A stretch of 64,000 bases of DNA from Alphaproteobacteria bacterium (GTDB lineage Bacteria; Pseudomonadota; Alphaproteobacteria; UBA6615). The notes under the pieces were generated by a model that made no database searches, was not told the origin of the DNA, and was given only the letters and a program-made list of their open reading frames with translations. Positions within the stretch are counted from its first letter, which is position 1; every line of letters begins with the position of its first letter. The position numbers were made by a program, and so were the translations under genes. Positions 9,441 through 18,320 of the stretch are shown here, one piece after another. The DNA lies in contig JAALLF010000008.1 in assembly GCA_011087645.1 (NCBI GenBank), positions 110,882 to 174,881 of the forward strand, read 5' to 3'.

Positions 9441-12400
9441 ATGAAATTTAAGCTGGTTCTGTTCGGATTGGCACTGGTGTTTCGCTATGCGCGCTGGCGC
9501 AGCGCGGCGTTTCGCGTAAGCTTGGCCGAGCGCGACCTTACTGTAGTCCTGCGCACCACTGATGGATCGATCGGCCGCACCTTCAAATTCGGTGGCGGGC
9601 GGGTATCGTCTAGGGCAGGGGTCGACCCAGACGCCGATCTGGCGATTGTCTTCAAGACCGCGGAAATCGGCGCACGTCTGTTAATGCCGCCGATCGACCA
9701 ACTCGAGCAGATCGAGGCGATGAAGAACTTTCTGTTCCACCCCGAGGGCCCCGACGAAGACGCCGTGTGGTTCGCCCAGACGGTAATGGCGGCCTTGGGC
9801 GCCGGCTGGAAGATCGGCCGCGCGGCCGGCGACGGCACCACGCGCTTCTGCACTATGACCAATGGCGGGCCGCTCTTCGTTTATGTGCGCGACGGCAAGA
9901 TCGTGCGCACCACGCCGATCGTGTTCGGCGACGACGATGCGCAGCCTTTTACCATTAAGGCGCGCGGGAAAAGTTTCACCCCGCCGCGCAAGACTTCGCT
10001 GTCGCCCCATGGGATGAACTGGAAGGCCATGGTCTACGCGCCCAACCGGCTGCTGACGCCCATGAAGCGGGTCGATTTCGACCCCAATGGCGAGCGCAAT
10101 ATCCAAAACCGCGGCATTTCCAGCTACGAGCCGATTGGCTGGGACGAAGCGCTCGACATCGTCGCCGGCGAAATCAAGCGCATGAAACGCGACTATGGCC
10201 AGGGCGCCATCGCGCAATCGAACGGCTCGCACCATACCTGGGGCAATATTGGCTATTACCTCAGTGCCAAGATGCGCTTCATGAACGCTATCGGCACCAC
10301 CGAGGTGCACCATAACCCGGATAGTTGGGAGGGCTGGTATTGGGGCGCCGTGCACCATTGGGGCGGCTCATTGCGGGTCGGCGGCGGCGAACCCTTCGGC
10401 ACCATCGAGGATTGTCTGGAAAACGCCGAGATGGTGGTCTTTTGGTCGAGCAATCCGGAGGCCACCAACGGCATCTATTCCGGCCTCGAGGGTTCGGTGC
10501 GCCGCCAGTGGCTGAAAGACATCGGCATGGAGATGGTCCATATCGACCCCCATCTGAACGACACCGCGCAGTTCTTGGGCGGCAAATGGATCGCCCCGCG
10601 GCCGACCACCTCGCCGGCGCTGGCCTTGGCGATCGCCTATGTTTGGATCACCGAAGAGCTCTACGACAAAGGCTATGTGGAGAACCGCACTAACGGCTTC
10701 GAGGTGTGGCGCGACTATGTGCTGGGAACCGACGACGGCACGCCGAAGACACCGGAATGGCAGGAAGGTGAGACCGGCGTACCGGCCAAAGACGTGCGCG
10801 CACTGGCCCGTGCCTGGGGTACCAAGCGCACCTATCTGGCGGTCGGCGGCATGGGCAACACCTTCGGCGGCGCAGCGCGCAACCCGACCGGCAATCAGTG
10901 GACCCGCATGATGGTCTGCCTGATCGCCATGCAGGGGCTGGGCAAGCCCGGCGTCAATGTGGGCAACCTGCAGCTCGGCGTGCCCCATGATTTCGGCTTC
11001 TATTTCCCGGGCTACGCCGATGGCGGTATCTCCGGCGATCTGACCCATACCGCGCTGGCGGTCAGCCTCTATCAGCGCATGCCGCAACTGGCGACCATTA
11101 ACCCGTCGACCCAAATCATTCCGCGCCTGAAATTGCCCGACGCCATCCTCGACGGTCATGCGGAAGGCGAGATTTGGGACGCGCGCACCATCGAAGGCCA
11201 ATTCACCCGCGCGGTCTATCCGGCGCCGGGCCATTCGCAGGTGCATATGCTCTACCGCTACGGCAACTCGATCCTAGGCACGCTCAGCGACGCCAACCGT
11301 TATGTAGAGATGTACCGCGCACCGAACCTCGAATTTGTCGTCAATCAGTCGATCTGGGACGAGGGCGATACCCAGTTCGCCGATATAATCTTGCCGGCTT
11401 GCACCCAGTTGGAGCGCTACGATATCGGCGAGTGGGCCCATTCCGGCGGCTATGGCGCCCACTTTAATTCTCAAGTCAATCACCGGCTCGTCGCTTTCCA
11501 GGCCAAATGCATCGAGCCTTTGGGCGAATCCAAATCCGACTACGACATCTTCACCGCCATCGCCATGCGCTTGGGCCTGGGCAGTTACTTCACCGAGGGC
11601 ATGCGCGACATCGACTGGGCGAAGCGCATGTTCGACGCCTCCGACCTGCCGACCAAAATTTCCTGGCGGAAATTCATCGAGAAGGGCTATTTCGTCGTCC
11701 CGCCGGAGCGTGAGGATTTGCGTCCCAAGACGGCATATCGATGGTTCGCCGATGGCCGTAAAAAGGACGTTCCCGAGGCGATGCCGCTGCCCGGAGATTA
11801 CACCGAAGAATTTCTCGAGGGCCTGCAGACCCAGAGCGGCCGTATCGAGTTCGAGGCGGAAAGCCTCAAACGCTTCATGCCCGACGACCCTGAGCGGCCG
11901 CCGATTCCCAAATATATCCGTTCCTGGGAGGGGCCGAACGTCGCCGACCTGGCCAACCGTTATCCGTTGCAGCTGATCACCCCCCATGTGCGTTTCAGCT
12001 TCCACACACAGGGCGATGGTAAGGACAGCTATCTGAACGACGTGAAGGATCACCGCATTCTCATCGACGGATACTATTATTGGATCCTCCGCCTCAACCC
12101 CGACGACGCGGCGACGCGGGGCATCGCCGAGGGTGATCTGGTGAAAATCTACAACGACCGCGGCGCGGTGATATGCGCCGCCCAACTGACCGCCCGACTG
12201 CTGCGCGGCGTGGCCCATTCGTATGAATCTTCGGCCGTGTACGACCCGATGGGCGAACCCGGCCGTTCGGTCGACCGCGGCGGCTGCGTGAACCTGCTAT
12301 CGCCGGCGCGCACGCAAATCAAGAACGCCCATTCCATGGCCAACGGCCTGTCGATGGTCGAAATCGAGAAATGGGACGGCGGCATCGAATTCACCCGCGA

Positions 12401-12458
12401 GATTCCCTTGTCGACCGCCCAAGGCTTGATCGATCCGGTAGCGGGAGTGGGCGAATGA
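9441..12458 (+). CDS. Transhydroxylase-like molybdopterin enzyme, large subunit, with SCP2-like N-terminal extension
   Basis: 1005 residues. From about residue 137 ([18 protein letters not shown]) to the end, the protein follows the large subunit of Pelobacter pyrogallol-phloroglucinol transhydroxylase (DMSO-reductase family, about 875 residues). There is no N-terminal CxxC iron-sulfur motif, as in that enzyme. HNPDSWEGW (291-299) supplies an Asp-Ser pair (Asp294, Ser295), with His264 thirty residues earlier; by my recollection of the Pelobacter structure, Ser175 is the Mo ligand and His144 and Asp174 are catalytic, with the same spacing. [10 protein letters not shown] (520-529) fits the catalytic Tyr region. 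Residues 1-130 resemble an SCP2 sterol-binding fold ([10 protein letters not shown]) and have no counterpart in the Pelobacter enzyme. No Tat signal: cytoplasmic. The stop overlaps the small-subunit start (ATGA). Confidence 0.82.
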   Translation: MKFKLVLFGLALVFRYARWRSAAFRVSLAERDLTVVLRTTDGSIGRTFKFGGGRVSSRAGVDPDADLAIVFKTAEIGARLLMPPIDQLEQIEAMKNFLFHPEGPDEDAVWFAQTVMAALGAGWKIGRAAGDGTTRFCTMTNGGPLFVYVRDGKIVRTTPIVFGDDDAQPFTIKARGKSFTPPRKTSLSPHGMNWKAMVYAPNRLLTPMKRVDFDPNGERNIQNRGISSYEPIGWDEALDIVAGEIKRMKRDYGQGAIAQSNGSHHTWGNIGYYLSAKMRFMNAIGTTEVHHNPDSWEGWYWGAVHHWGGSLRVGGGEPFGTIEDCLENAEMVVFWSSNPEATNGIYSGLEGSVRRQWLKDIGMEMVHIDPHLNDTAQFLGGKWIAPRPTTSPALALAIAYVWITEELYDKGYVENRTNGFEVWRDYVLGTDDGTPKTPEWQEGETGVPAKDVRALARAWGTKRTYLAVGGMGNTFGGAARNPTGNQWTRMMVCLIAMQGLGKPGVNVGNLQLGVPHDFGFYFPGYADGGISGDLTHTALAVSLYQRMPQLATINPSTQIIPRLKLPDAILDGHAEGEIWDARTIEGQFTRAVYPAPGHSQVHMLYRYGNSILGTLSDANRYVEMYRAPNLEFVVNQSIWDEGDTQFADIILPACTQLERYDIGEWAHSGGYGAHFNSQVNHRLVAFQAKCIEPLGESKSDYDIFTAIAMRLGLGSYFTEGMRDIDWAKRMFDASDLPTKISWRKFIEKGYFVVPPEREDLRPKTAYRWFADGRKKDVPEAMPLPGDYTEEFLEGLQTQSGRIEFEAESLKRFMPDDPERPPIPKYIRSWEGPNVADLANRYPLQLITPHVRFSFHTQGDGKDSYLNDVKDHRILIDGYYYWILRLNPDDAATRGIAEGDLVKIYNDRGAVICAAQLTARLLRGVAHSYESSAVYDPMGEPGRSVDRGGCVNLLSPARTQIKNAHSMANGLSMVEIEKWDGGIEFTREIPLSTAQGLIDPVAGVGE

Positions 12459-13300
12459 AAAAATGGAACCTCATCGTCGACGTCGCCAATTGCACCAATT
12501 GCAATCTGTGTACGCTCGCCGTGCAAGACGAGCATGAAGGCAACGCCTTTGCCGGCTATGCTGAAGCGATGCCCAAACACGGGCACCGCTGGATTGAGAT
12601 CGAGCGCCGCGAGCGGGGAACCCCACCGGTCACCGATGTCGCCTATCTGCCGACTATGTGCCAGCATTGCGATAACGCGCCGTGCATCGCCGCGGCGCCC
12701 GACGCTATTACCAAGCGCGACGACGGCATCGTGCTGATCGACCCGGTCAAGGCCAAGGGGCGCAAGGACATCGTCGATGCCTGTCCCTATGGCGCCATCT
12801 GGTGGAACGAAGAAAAGCAGGTGCCACAGCACTGGTTCTTCGACGCCCATTTGCTCGATACGGGGTGGCAGGAGCCGCGCTGCGTGACCGTATGCGCGAC
12901 CAATGCCTTGAAAGCAGTAAAAGTGGAAGACACGGAAATGCAGCAGTTGATTGAGGAACAAGAGCTGGAACCGCTGCGCCCCGACCTCGAGACCCAGCCG
13001 CGGGTGCACTACAAGAATCTATGGCGCTACACCAAAGCCTTCATCGCCGGCAGCGTCTCGTCCGAGCGCGACGGTATCGTCGATTGTGTGCCTGGCGCCA
13101 CCGTCACCTTGCGCGGGGATGGCGAAACAATCGCCGAACAACAGACCGACCGGTTCGGCGATTTCAAGTTCGACCGGTTGGACCCCGACGGCAGCGCCTA
13201 CGAGATGACAGTCACCGCCGAAGGGCATACCAGCGCCACGCTCAATGTGAGCCTCGACGAAACAACGAATGTTGGCGAGATCCGCCTAACGCCGGCCTAA
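12455..13300 (+). CDS. Transhydroxylase-like small subunit (ferredoxin plus transthyretin-like domain)
   Basis: 281-residue partner of the large subunit, overlapping it by 4 bases. Residues 1-160 are a DmsB/NrfC-type ferredoxin; 185-281 form a beta-sandwich ([31 protein letters not shown]) like the carboxypeptidase-regulatory or transthyretin-like domain of the Pelobacter small subunit. [17 protein letters not shown] (40-56) is also shared with it. Only nine motif cysteines are present: Cys13, 16, 19, 69, 72, 77, 110, 143 and 147. The fourth Cys of motif one is Val23 and the usual KCxxC before HLL is replaced by HWFFDAHLL, so one or more of the normal three clusters should be missing or altered. 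Confidence 0.82.
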   Translation: MKKWNLIVDVANCTNCNLCTLAVQDEHEGNAFAGYAEAMPKHGHRWIEIERRERGTPPVTDVAYLPTMCQHCDNAPCIAAAPDAITKRDDGIVLIDPVKAKGRKDIVDACPYGAIWWNEEKQVPQHWFFDAHLLDTGWQEPRCVTVCATNALKAVKVEDTEMQQLIEEQELEPLRPDLETQPRVHYKNLWRYTKAFIAGSVSSERDGIVDCVPGATVTLRGDGETIAEQQTDRFGDFKFDRLDPDGSAYEMTVTAEGHTSATLNVSLDETTNVGEIRLTPA

Positions 13301-14097
13301 CCGGACGCCTTCGCCTGCTGCCACAAAGCCTCCAGCTCGGCCAGGTCGGCGTCGTGGGGCTGGCGGTCTTCGGCAGCCAGGGCCGCCTCGACGCCGCGAA
13401 AACGGTGCTCGAATTTAGCGTTGGCGGCGCGTAGGGACGCTTCGGGGTCGACTTTCAGGTGGCGCAGCACGTTCACACATGAGAACAGCAAATCGCCGGC
13501 TTCGTCGCTCAACCGATCAGCCTCACCGCCGCCCTCGATCTCTGCTTTCAGTTCGTCCAATTCTTCGCTGACTTTCTCCAGAACCGGGGCGACGTCAGGC
13601 CAATCGAAACCAATGCGCGCGGCGCGCTTTTGTAATTTCTCCGCCCGCATCAGGGCCGGGAAGGCGGCCGGTACATCGTCCAACACGCTTGCCGAGCGGC
13701 CGTGCTGGGCGGCCTTGCCGGCCCGCTCGGCTGCTTTAATCGATTCCCAGGTCTCTTTGACCGCGCCCGCATCGCTCGCCCCATCATCACCGAACACATG
13801 GGGGTGACGGCGGATGAGTTTCTCGGTGACGGCCGCGGCCACATCGTCGAACACGAAATCGTCTTGCTCTTCCGCCATGCGCGAATGGAAAACAACCTGC
13901 AACAACAGGTCGCCGAGTTCCTCGCGCAACGCGCCCATGTCACGCCGGCTCACCGCGTCGGCCACTTCGTAGGCTTCTTCGATGGTGTAGGGGACGATGG
14001 TCTCGAAGGTTTGCTCGACATCCCACGGGCACCCCTCGGTGGGGTGGCGCAAACGAGCCATAACGTCGATCAGTTTATCGATGTTCGCGGTCGACAT
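13297..14097 (-). CDS. mazG: Nucleoside triphosphate pyrophosphohydrolase MazG
   Basis: 266-residue house-cleaning enzyme that hydrolyses NTPs and dNTPs to monophosphates. Two MazG modules are visible: the first has GCPWDVEQTFETI (18-30) and EEAYEVADAV, with downstream EELGDLLLQVVFH; the second has EELDELKAEIEGGG and DEAGDLLFSCVNVL near 175-210. These are the magnesium-binding EExxE/ExxD patterns. Length agrees with E. coli MazG (263). It converges on the small-subunit gene with a 4-base overlap of the two 3' ends. Confidence 0.95.
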   Translation of the reverse strand: MSTANIDKLIDVMARLRHPTEGCPWDVEQTFETIVPYTIEEAYEVADAVSRRDMGALREELGDLLLQVVFHSRMAEEQDDFVFDDVAAAVTEKLIRRHPHVFGDDGASDAGAVKETWESIKAAERAGKAAQHGRSASVLDDVPAAFPALMRAEKLQKRAARIGFDWPDVAPVLEKVSEELDELKAEIEGGGEADRLSDEAGDLLFSCVNVLRHLKVDPEASLRAANAKFEHRFRGVEAALAAEDRQPHDADLAELEALWQQAKASG

Positions 14098-14198
14098 AGG
14101 GAACGGTCCATCTGGGGAGTTAGACCGGCAGCGTAATCAAGGATGGGAGTCGAATAAAGCCGCGTTGATGAGTTGCGCGGATATGCAGGGGATAAGTT

Positions 14199-14636
14199 TT
14201 AAAAAACGATCATCCGCGCGGTTTTGTTGATTTCGACTGGAGCTAAACCGATGAGACCGCCGATCAGAAAGTTATGGTTATAATCGAGCGCGACGGTGAC
14301 CCGGCCACCCGATTGATTGTTCGGCTGCCACGTCACATCCACATTGAGCGCTGTCGCCGGAACACCAACCGCCGACGTACGCACAAAAGTCTCTATTTCG
14401 GCAGCGGTTTTCGGGGTCGCGCTGGTGGCGCCATTCACCACCGCATAACGCGCGCCATCGGCGGCGGCGTTTTCTATCGTCGAAGAGGACCATAGCAGCA
14501 TACTGATGTCGATCAGTCCGACTGTCATCAAGATCAAAACCGGCATGGCAAAACCGAATTCGATTGCCAATCCACCGCGGCGATCACCAGATATGCGCCG
14601 CCACTGATCGAGAATAGTTTTCCGACGTGTCATCAT
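14199..14636 (-). CDS. tadE: TadE-like minor pilin/assembly protein
   Basis: 145 residues. A short basic leader ends in DRRGG followed by LAIEFGFAMPVLILMTVGLIDI, the prepilin-like hydrophobic helix of TadE/TadF proteins with the Glu at position +5 region. The remainder is a small periplasmic beta-rich domain ending NKTARMIVF. It follows the adjacent tadF-like gene by 2 bases. TadE and TadF are pseudopilins processed by the Tad prepilin peptidase and needed for Flp pilus formation. Which of the two neighbours is E and which is F is not certain. Confidence 0.85.
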   Translation of the reverse strand: MMTRRKTILDQWRRISGDRRGGLAIEFGFAMPVLILMTVGLIDISMLLWSSSTIENAAADGARYAVVNGATSATPKTAAEIETFVRTSAVGVPATALNVDVTWQPNNQSGGRVTVALDYNHNFLIGGLIGLAPVEINKTARMIVF

Positions 14637-14638
14637 GG

Positions 14639-15124
14639 CTAGCGCAACCTCATGCTGCTATTAGCGGCCAGGGTGACCGAGTCCGGAACGCCCGGGAAAC
14701 CAAACCATAAATCCACATCCTCGGTGACCGTGACTTCCACATAGAGCGGCGCGTACTCGCCGTCGCCGCAGGCCAGAGTACAAGCCTGCACAACACCGCT
14801 GGAACAACGGCAAGTCTGGGCGGCAGTGACCGTTAGCGAGCCGTCCGCGTCATCGGCGTCGAGCCGCACGGCATTGATTATGCCGCTAATGTCGCTGGCC
14901 GAACTAAGATCGTAAACGCCATATTGCGCACCAGCGCGGGCGGCGCTGGCGATCCGTACCTGCTCCAAACCCAAACGCCCAAATTCGACGGATCCCGTTA
15001 TCAGGGCCGCAACCACCGGTATGAAGAACGCCAGTTCAATGCTAACCGCGCCGCCACGCGAATGGCGCAACGCGAAAGCGCGCGCGGCGATCCGCTGAGT
15101 TAAATATCGACAAGCTTTGAACAT
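14639..15124 (-). CDS. tadF: TadE/TadF family pseudopilin
   Basis: 161 residues. The leader ends RHSRGG, followed by AVSIELAFFIPVVAALITGSVEFGRL, a prepilin-like cleavage site and N-terminal helix. The C-terminal part contains a cluster of cysteines (CRCSSGVVQACTLACGDG, about 110-127), probably disulfide-bonded in the periplasm. It sits between tadG (34 bases upstream) and tadE (2 bases downstream), all on the minus strand, so the three are one transcript. Confidence 0.85.
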   Translation of the reverse strand: MFKACRYLTQRIAARAFALRHSRGGAVSIELAFFIPVVAALITGSVEFGRLGLEQVRIASAARAGAQYGVYDLSSASDISGIINAVRLDADDADGSLTVTAAQTCRCSSGVVQACTLACGDGEYAPLYVEVTVTEDVDLWFGFPGVPDSVTLAANSSMRLR

Positions 15125-15157
15125 TTCATATCACTCGAGTTTTGGGGGATGGCAAAC

Positions 15158-16423
15158 TTACTCAGCGAGCCGGGCTTCTATAAGTAACGTATTCGTCTCA
15201 GTAGCCGATCCGTCGAAATCGCCCAGGTTAGTGTTACCGGTAATGTCGATCTCATCCGCAACAAGCATGGTGGCAGAGACATCGAAGGACGACCCGCCGG
15301 CGAATTTCACATCCGTGGTGGGAAAGTAAAGAATACCCTCAAGGTCCATCGCGGCGCCGCCGGTCAAGCTGTGGGTCACATTAGTCCCAGCATTGCGGTC
15401 ATGATAAATAAGGATACCAGCCATATTGTGAGCATCGGTGATGCCGGCCGTCAGGGTCACATCGGCGCCGCCGTTAATATCGAACGATTCAGAGGGGGAG
15501 TCGTTATTCTCGGTCAGATAAAAGTGAACCTCGTCGCCGGTGACGACCGATGTACCGCCGAACGTAATGCCTGCCCCATCGAACACGTAGAGACCCGGGT
15601 CGAAGTCGACCGTGCCATGAACAGTAAGCTTTCCTGTATAGATGCAGGGGGTCAATTGTAAGAAGTCGCCGCTATTCACCGTAATATTATCGCTATTAGT
15701 ACATGACGGCGGGTTGGTTGGCCCTTGGAAGCCTTCCAGGGGATCATTAATCTGAGCGGCGTCGACATACGGCTCGACAGAAACACAGTCGGCACCGTAG
15801 CCGCCGACAGTTTTGATGACCGTGGCCGATAAACAGCCGGCCCCAGACTGGGTCAAAGCATCGGCATCGTCTGAATTATCGAAGATGCCGCATGCCAAAT
15901 CGACCACGGCTGCACCCGACACTTTGAAGGCGCTCTGCTTGGTCTTGTTAAGCGACCACATGCAGGTGTCATTAATATCGCCGATCGCTACCGCACGAGC
16001 AGATACGAACGCGGTGTCGGGCATAAGGATGTGAGAGAACAGGGTAGGGGTCTCGCGGCGCACGATGACTTCAACGGAATCGGTCATGCCCAGGCGAATG
16101 CCCGACTGCGGTGGAATATTGACCACTAATGTATCGATCGAGGCGTTGTAGCCATTCGTCAACGCATCAACCTCCGCGGCGGGCGAAACCGATCCTGCCG
16201 TACCGCTGCGGATGCGCTCTAACGCGCCGCCGATGGCGGCCGCATCGGCGATCGTCTGCAGCTGGCGTTTCTGTGCCTGCCAGCCGGCCACATCCACGGA
16301 AAGGCCAACCGTCCCAATGAAAACGGGTGTCGCAAGTGCTGTATAGATTAAGACCGCGCCCCGTTTGTCGCCCAAAAAGGCGCGGGACCGCTGTTTGAGA
16401 GACGCTTTGAGCTGGCTGAACAC
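15158..16423 (-). CDS. tadG: TadG-like pilus assembly protein
   Basis: 421 residues. The N-terminus has the TadG/Flp-assembly signature GDKRGAVLIYTALATPVF followed by GLSVDVAGWQAQKRQLQTIADAAAIGGAL (about residues 18-65), a membrane anchor with a following helix. The rest is a long extracytoplasmic region rich in Gly, Thr, Asp and Asn, beta-helix-like in appearance, with scattered Cys residues. I do not see a clear von Willebrand A MIDAS motif, unlike some TadG proteins. It heads the leftward tadGFE transcript that diverges from flp. Confidence 0.82.
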   Translation of the reverse strand: MFSQLKASLKQRSRAFLGDKRGAVLIYTALATPVFIGTVGLSVDVAGWQAQKRQLQTIADAAAIGGALERIRSGTAGSVSPAAEVDALTNGYNASIDTLVVNIPPQSGIRLGMTDSVEVIVRRETPTLFSHILMPDTAFVSARAVAIGDINDTCMWSLNKTKQSAFKVSGAAVVDLACGIFDNSDDADALTQSGAGCLSATVIKTVGGYGADCVSVEPYVDAAQINDPLEGFQGPTNPPSCTNSDNITVNSGDFLQLTPCIYTGKLTVHGTVDFDPGLYVFDGAGITFGGTSVVTGDEVHFYLTENNDSPSESFDINGGADVTLTAGITDAHNMAGILIYHDRNAGTNVTHSLTGGAAMDLEGILYFPTTDVKFAGGSSFDVSATMLVADEIDITGNTNLGDFDGSATETNTLLIEARLAE

Positions 16424-17005
16424 GATTCAATTCCTCCCGTGGCTAAATCTATGTTCTGCACTTTATTTACGCTGCTTTAATATCCTGTTAATGATCGCGT
16501 CCATTTATTTGTTAAATATGCGATGATTAGAGTATTTATTTGACAAATTTGTAATATATTTTACACACTTAACCATTCATCTGCGTTCTCACTTAAATAG
16601 GCGCGAAGACGGCTAGATCGGTCATAACAATGCTGCAATGAGTAAATGGCACAACGCCGGAACATCCCGCGCTTAAGTTAAGGGTCTCTCTATAAAGAGA
16701 TCCTCTTCAACCAATCGGCCATCGGGCGATATATACAAACCTTACAACTTTCGAAGAACCTGCTGGGCCTACAATCGCAGGTTTTTGGGCTTCAGATATT
16801 TCGAATTTTATAAAAAATTAGCAGATAAATATACGAGTTATATTATATTTATACGACATTACATAACAAAAAATATTCACATTACTCAATTTAATTGAAT
16901 ATTAAACAGCACTATATTGCTTTTCTGCTTCTTTTTCTTTAACCCATCATTAATCTCTTCGGCTCATTCTCCACGCGTCGTTTTCGTGTCCAAAGGAGAG
17001 TAGCA
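16424..17005. promoter_or_regulatory. Divergent AT-rich promoter region between tadG and flp
   Basis: 582 bp without a gene, much richer in A+T than either side, especially 16800-16930. It must hold the leftward tadG and rightward flp promoters. It contains two hairpins: GGGTCTCT/AGAGATCC at 16682-16703 and AACCTGC/GCAGGTT followed by a T run at 16757-16785 (listed separately). The flp ribosome-binding site AAAGGAGAG lies 7-15 bases before its ATG. I saw no convincing sigma-54 promoter. Confidence 0.5.
16757..16785 (+). terminator. Terminator-like hairpin upstream of flp
   Basis: AACCTGC (16757-16763) pairs with GCAGGTT (16777-16783), and the right arm runs into further T residues, giving GCAGGTTTTT. 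In the plus orientation this has the shape of an intrinsic terminator, yet no coding gene ends here. It could end a small RNA or form a leader attenuator in the flp transcript. Confidence 0.4.
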
Positions 17006-17197
17006 ATGCTTAAGTTAATTACGAAACTGCAAGCCAACACATCTGGTGCCACCGCCATCGAGTACGGCCTGATTGCCGCGCTTGTCTCGGTTGCTTCGAT
17101 CGGTGCGTTGGGCGCTTTGGGCGGTTCGCTCGAAACCATGTTCGGTGCCGTGTCGGATCAGCTTGACACAGCTGTTGGTGCGATGCCCGCCACCTAA
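17006..17197 (+). CDS. flp: Flp/Fap-type major pilin
   Basis: 63-residue type IVb prepilin. The leader ends LQANTSG and the mature protein begins ATAIEYGLIAALVSVASIGAL, the Flp motif with the conserved Glu-Tyr pair at positions 5-6. The hydrophobic helix is followed by a very short tail, as usual for Flp. RBS AAAGGAGAG is strong. A long hairpin terminator follows at 17216-17256, so flp can be expressed at a higher level than the downstream assembly genes. Confidence 0.96.
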   Translation: MLKLITKLQANTSGATAIEYGLIAALVSVASIGALGALGGSLETMFGAVSDQLDTAVGAMPAT

Positions 17198-17215
17198 GCG
17201 TTTAAGAAGACATTT

Positions 17216-17256
17216 AGAGCGGCGGGCGGTGCCAGGAAGGTACCGCCCGCCGCTCT
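17216..17256 (+). terminator. Strong hairpin after flp
   Basis: An 18-bp stem (17216-17233 with 17239-17256, one G-T pair) and a 5-base loop AGGAA, GC-rich, followed by ACCTTCTTTAAATT. It lies 18 bases after the flp stop, where Tad loci commonly separate abundant pilin transcripts from cpaB. Confidence 0.8.
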
Positions 17257-17396
17257 ACCTTCTTTAAATTCAGTAACCGGTGCCCCGTCATGATGACCTT
17301 CGACACGGTTCTAAGATTTTTCGCGAATACCATCCGTAGTCAGTCGAGCGAGTTGGCTAACCAACGCCTTGCGCCGCTAACCGGAGGGTATGCGCT

Positions 17397-18320
17397 ATGA
17401 GCCCCCGTCTCATAATTTTGCTTCTGGTGGCGGCGATTGCCGCCGGTGGCGCCGGCCTCGCAGCCAATAGCTGGCTCGCGACCCAAAGAGCCGCGCTGGC
17501 CAATGCTCAGAAGACACAACCTGTCGTCGAATCCAAACAAGTTCGCATCCTCGTTGCCAAAGAAACGCTGCCTGCCGGCACTCTGATCGATGCGAAGCAA
17601 TTGCGTTGGCAGGCTTGGCCCAAACCCGGCATCTCGGACGCATATATGAAAGAGGGCGACTTCACGCCGGAAGATCTCATTGGAACCGTCGTGCGTGTTG
17701 GCATCGCGGTCGGCGAACCGATCAGCGAAACCCGCGTCGTTCGCCCCGGTGAGCACGGTTTCCTAGCCGCCGTTCTGCGCCCCGGATTCCGCGGCATGAC
17801 GGTCCCCGTCAACGCGACCACCGGTATCGCCGGATTTGTTTTTCCAGGCGACCGGGTGGACCTCATTTTGTCTCATAAGTTGGCGGGAAAGGGTGTCGAC
17901 GGCCGCGAATTACGCGCCTCGGAGACCGTTCTCACCGATATCCGGGTTCTGGCGATCGACCAATCGACAAACGATCAGGCCGCAGAGCCTAACCCGGCGA
18001 AAAACGTCACCATCGAGGTCACGCCGAAGCAAGTAGAGATCGTGTCTCTGATCACCGATTTGGGTCGCCTGTCGCTTAGCCTGCGAAGTCTTCAAACTGA
18101 TGAAGGCCAGATCACGGAAGGCGACGAAAATGGCGATACCGACGCCATCAACCCCGTCCTGGCGCGCCTGATCAGCGGCGAGAAACCAGAGCGCGGCAAA
18201 GGCCATACCATGGATAGCGAAGTCAGCCGTCTGCTGAAGACGCCTAAATCAAAGACAGACATTCGCAAAGTACAAGTAGTGCGCGGCGGTGAGTCAGCCG
18301 TTCTCGAGTTCCAACGGTGA
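17397..18320 (+). CDS. cpaB: Flp pilus assembly protein CpaB (RcpC)
   Basis: 307 residues. An N-terminal membrane segment (LIILLLVAAIAAGGAGLAA) precedes a SAF domain at about 45-110 (VRILVAKETLPAGTLIDAKQL) and the RcpC/CpaB domain (GMTVPVNATTGIAGFVFPGDRVDLIL, about 125-150). CpaB sits in the periplasm with the secretin CpaC. The ATG at 17397 is preceded by CCGGAGGG. The stop overlaps the cpaC start in a TGATG arrangement. Confidence 0.94.
   Translation: MSPRLIILLLVAAIAAGGAGLAANSWLATQRAALANAQKTQPVVESKQVRILVAKETLPAGTLIDAKQLRWQAWPKPGISDAYMKEGDFTPEDLIGTVVRVGIAVGEPISETRVVRPGEHGFLAAVLRPGFRGMTVPVNATTGIAGFVFPGDRVDLILSHKLAGKGVDGRELRASETVLTDIRVLAIDQSTNDQAAEPNPAKNVTIEVTPKQVEIVSLITDLGRLSLSLRSLQTDEGQITEGDENGDTDAINPVLARLISGEKPERGKGHTMDSEVSRLLKTPKSKTDIRKVQVVRGGESAVLEFQR

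Noticed and set aside
10368..12218. Long minus-strand open frames of 292 and 314 residues
   Set aside because: They are antisense to the molybdopterin large subunit, which has unmistakable motifs; high GC makes such shadow frames common.
16645..16665. Possible sigma-54 promoter TGGCAC before flp
   Set aside because: The required TTGCA at the -12 position is missing; the sequence reads CGGAA there.
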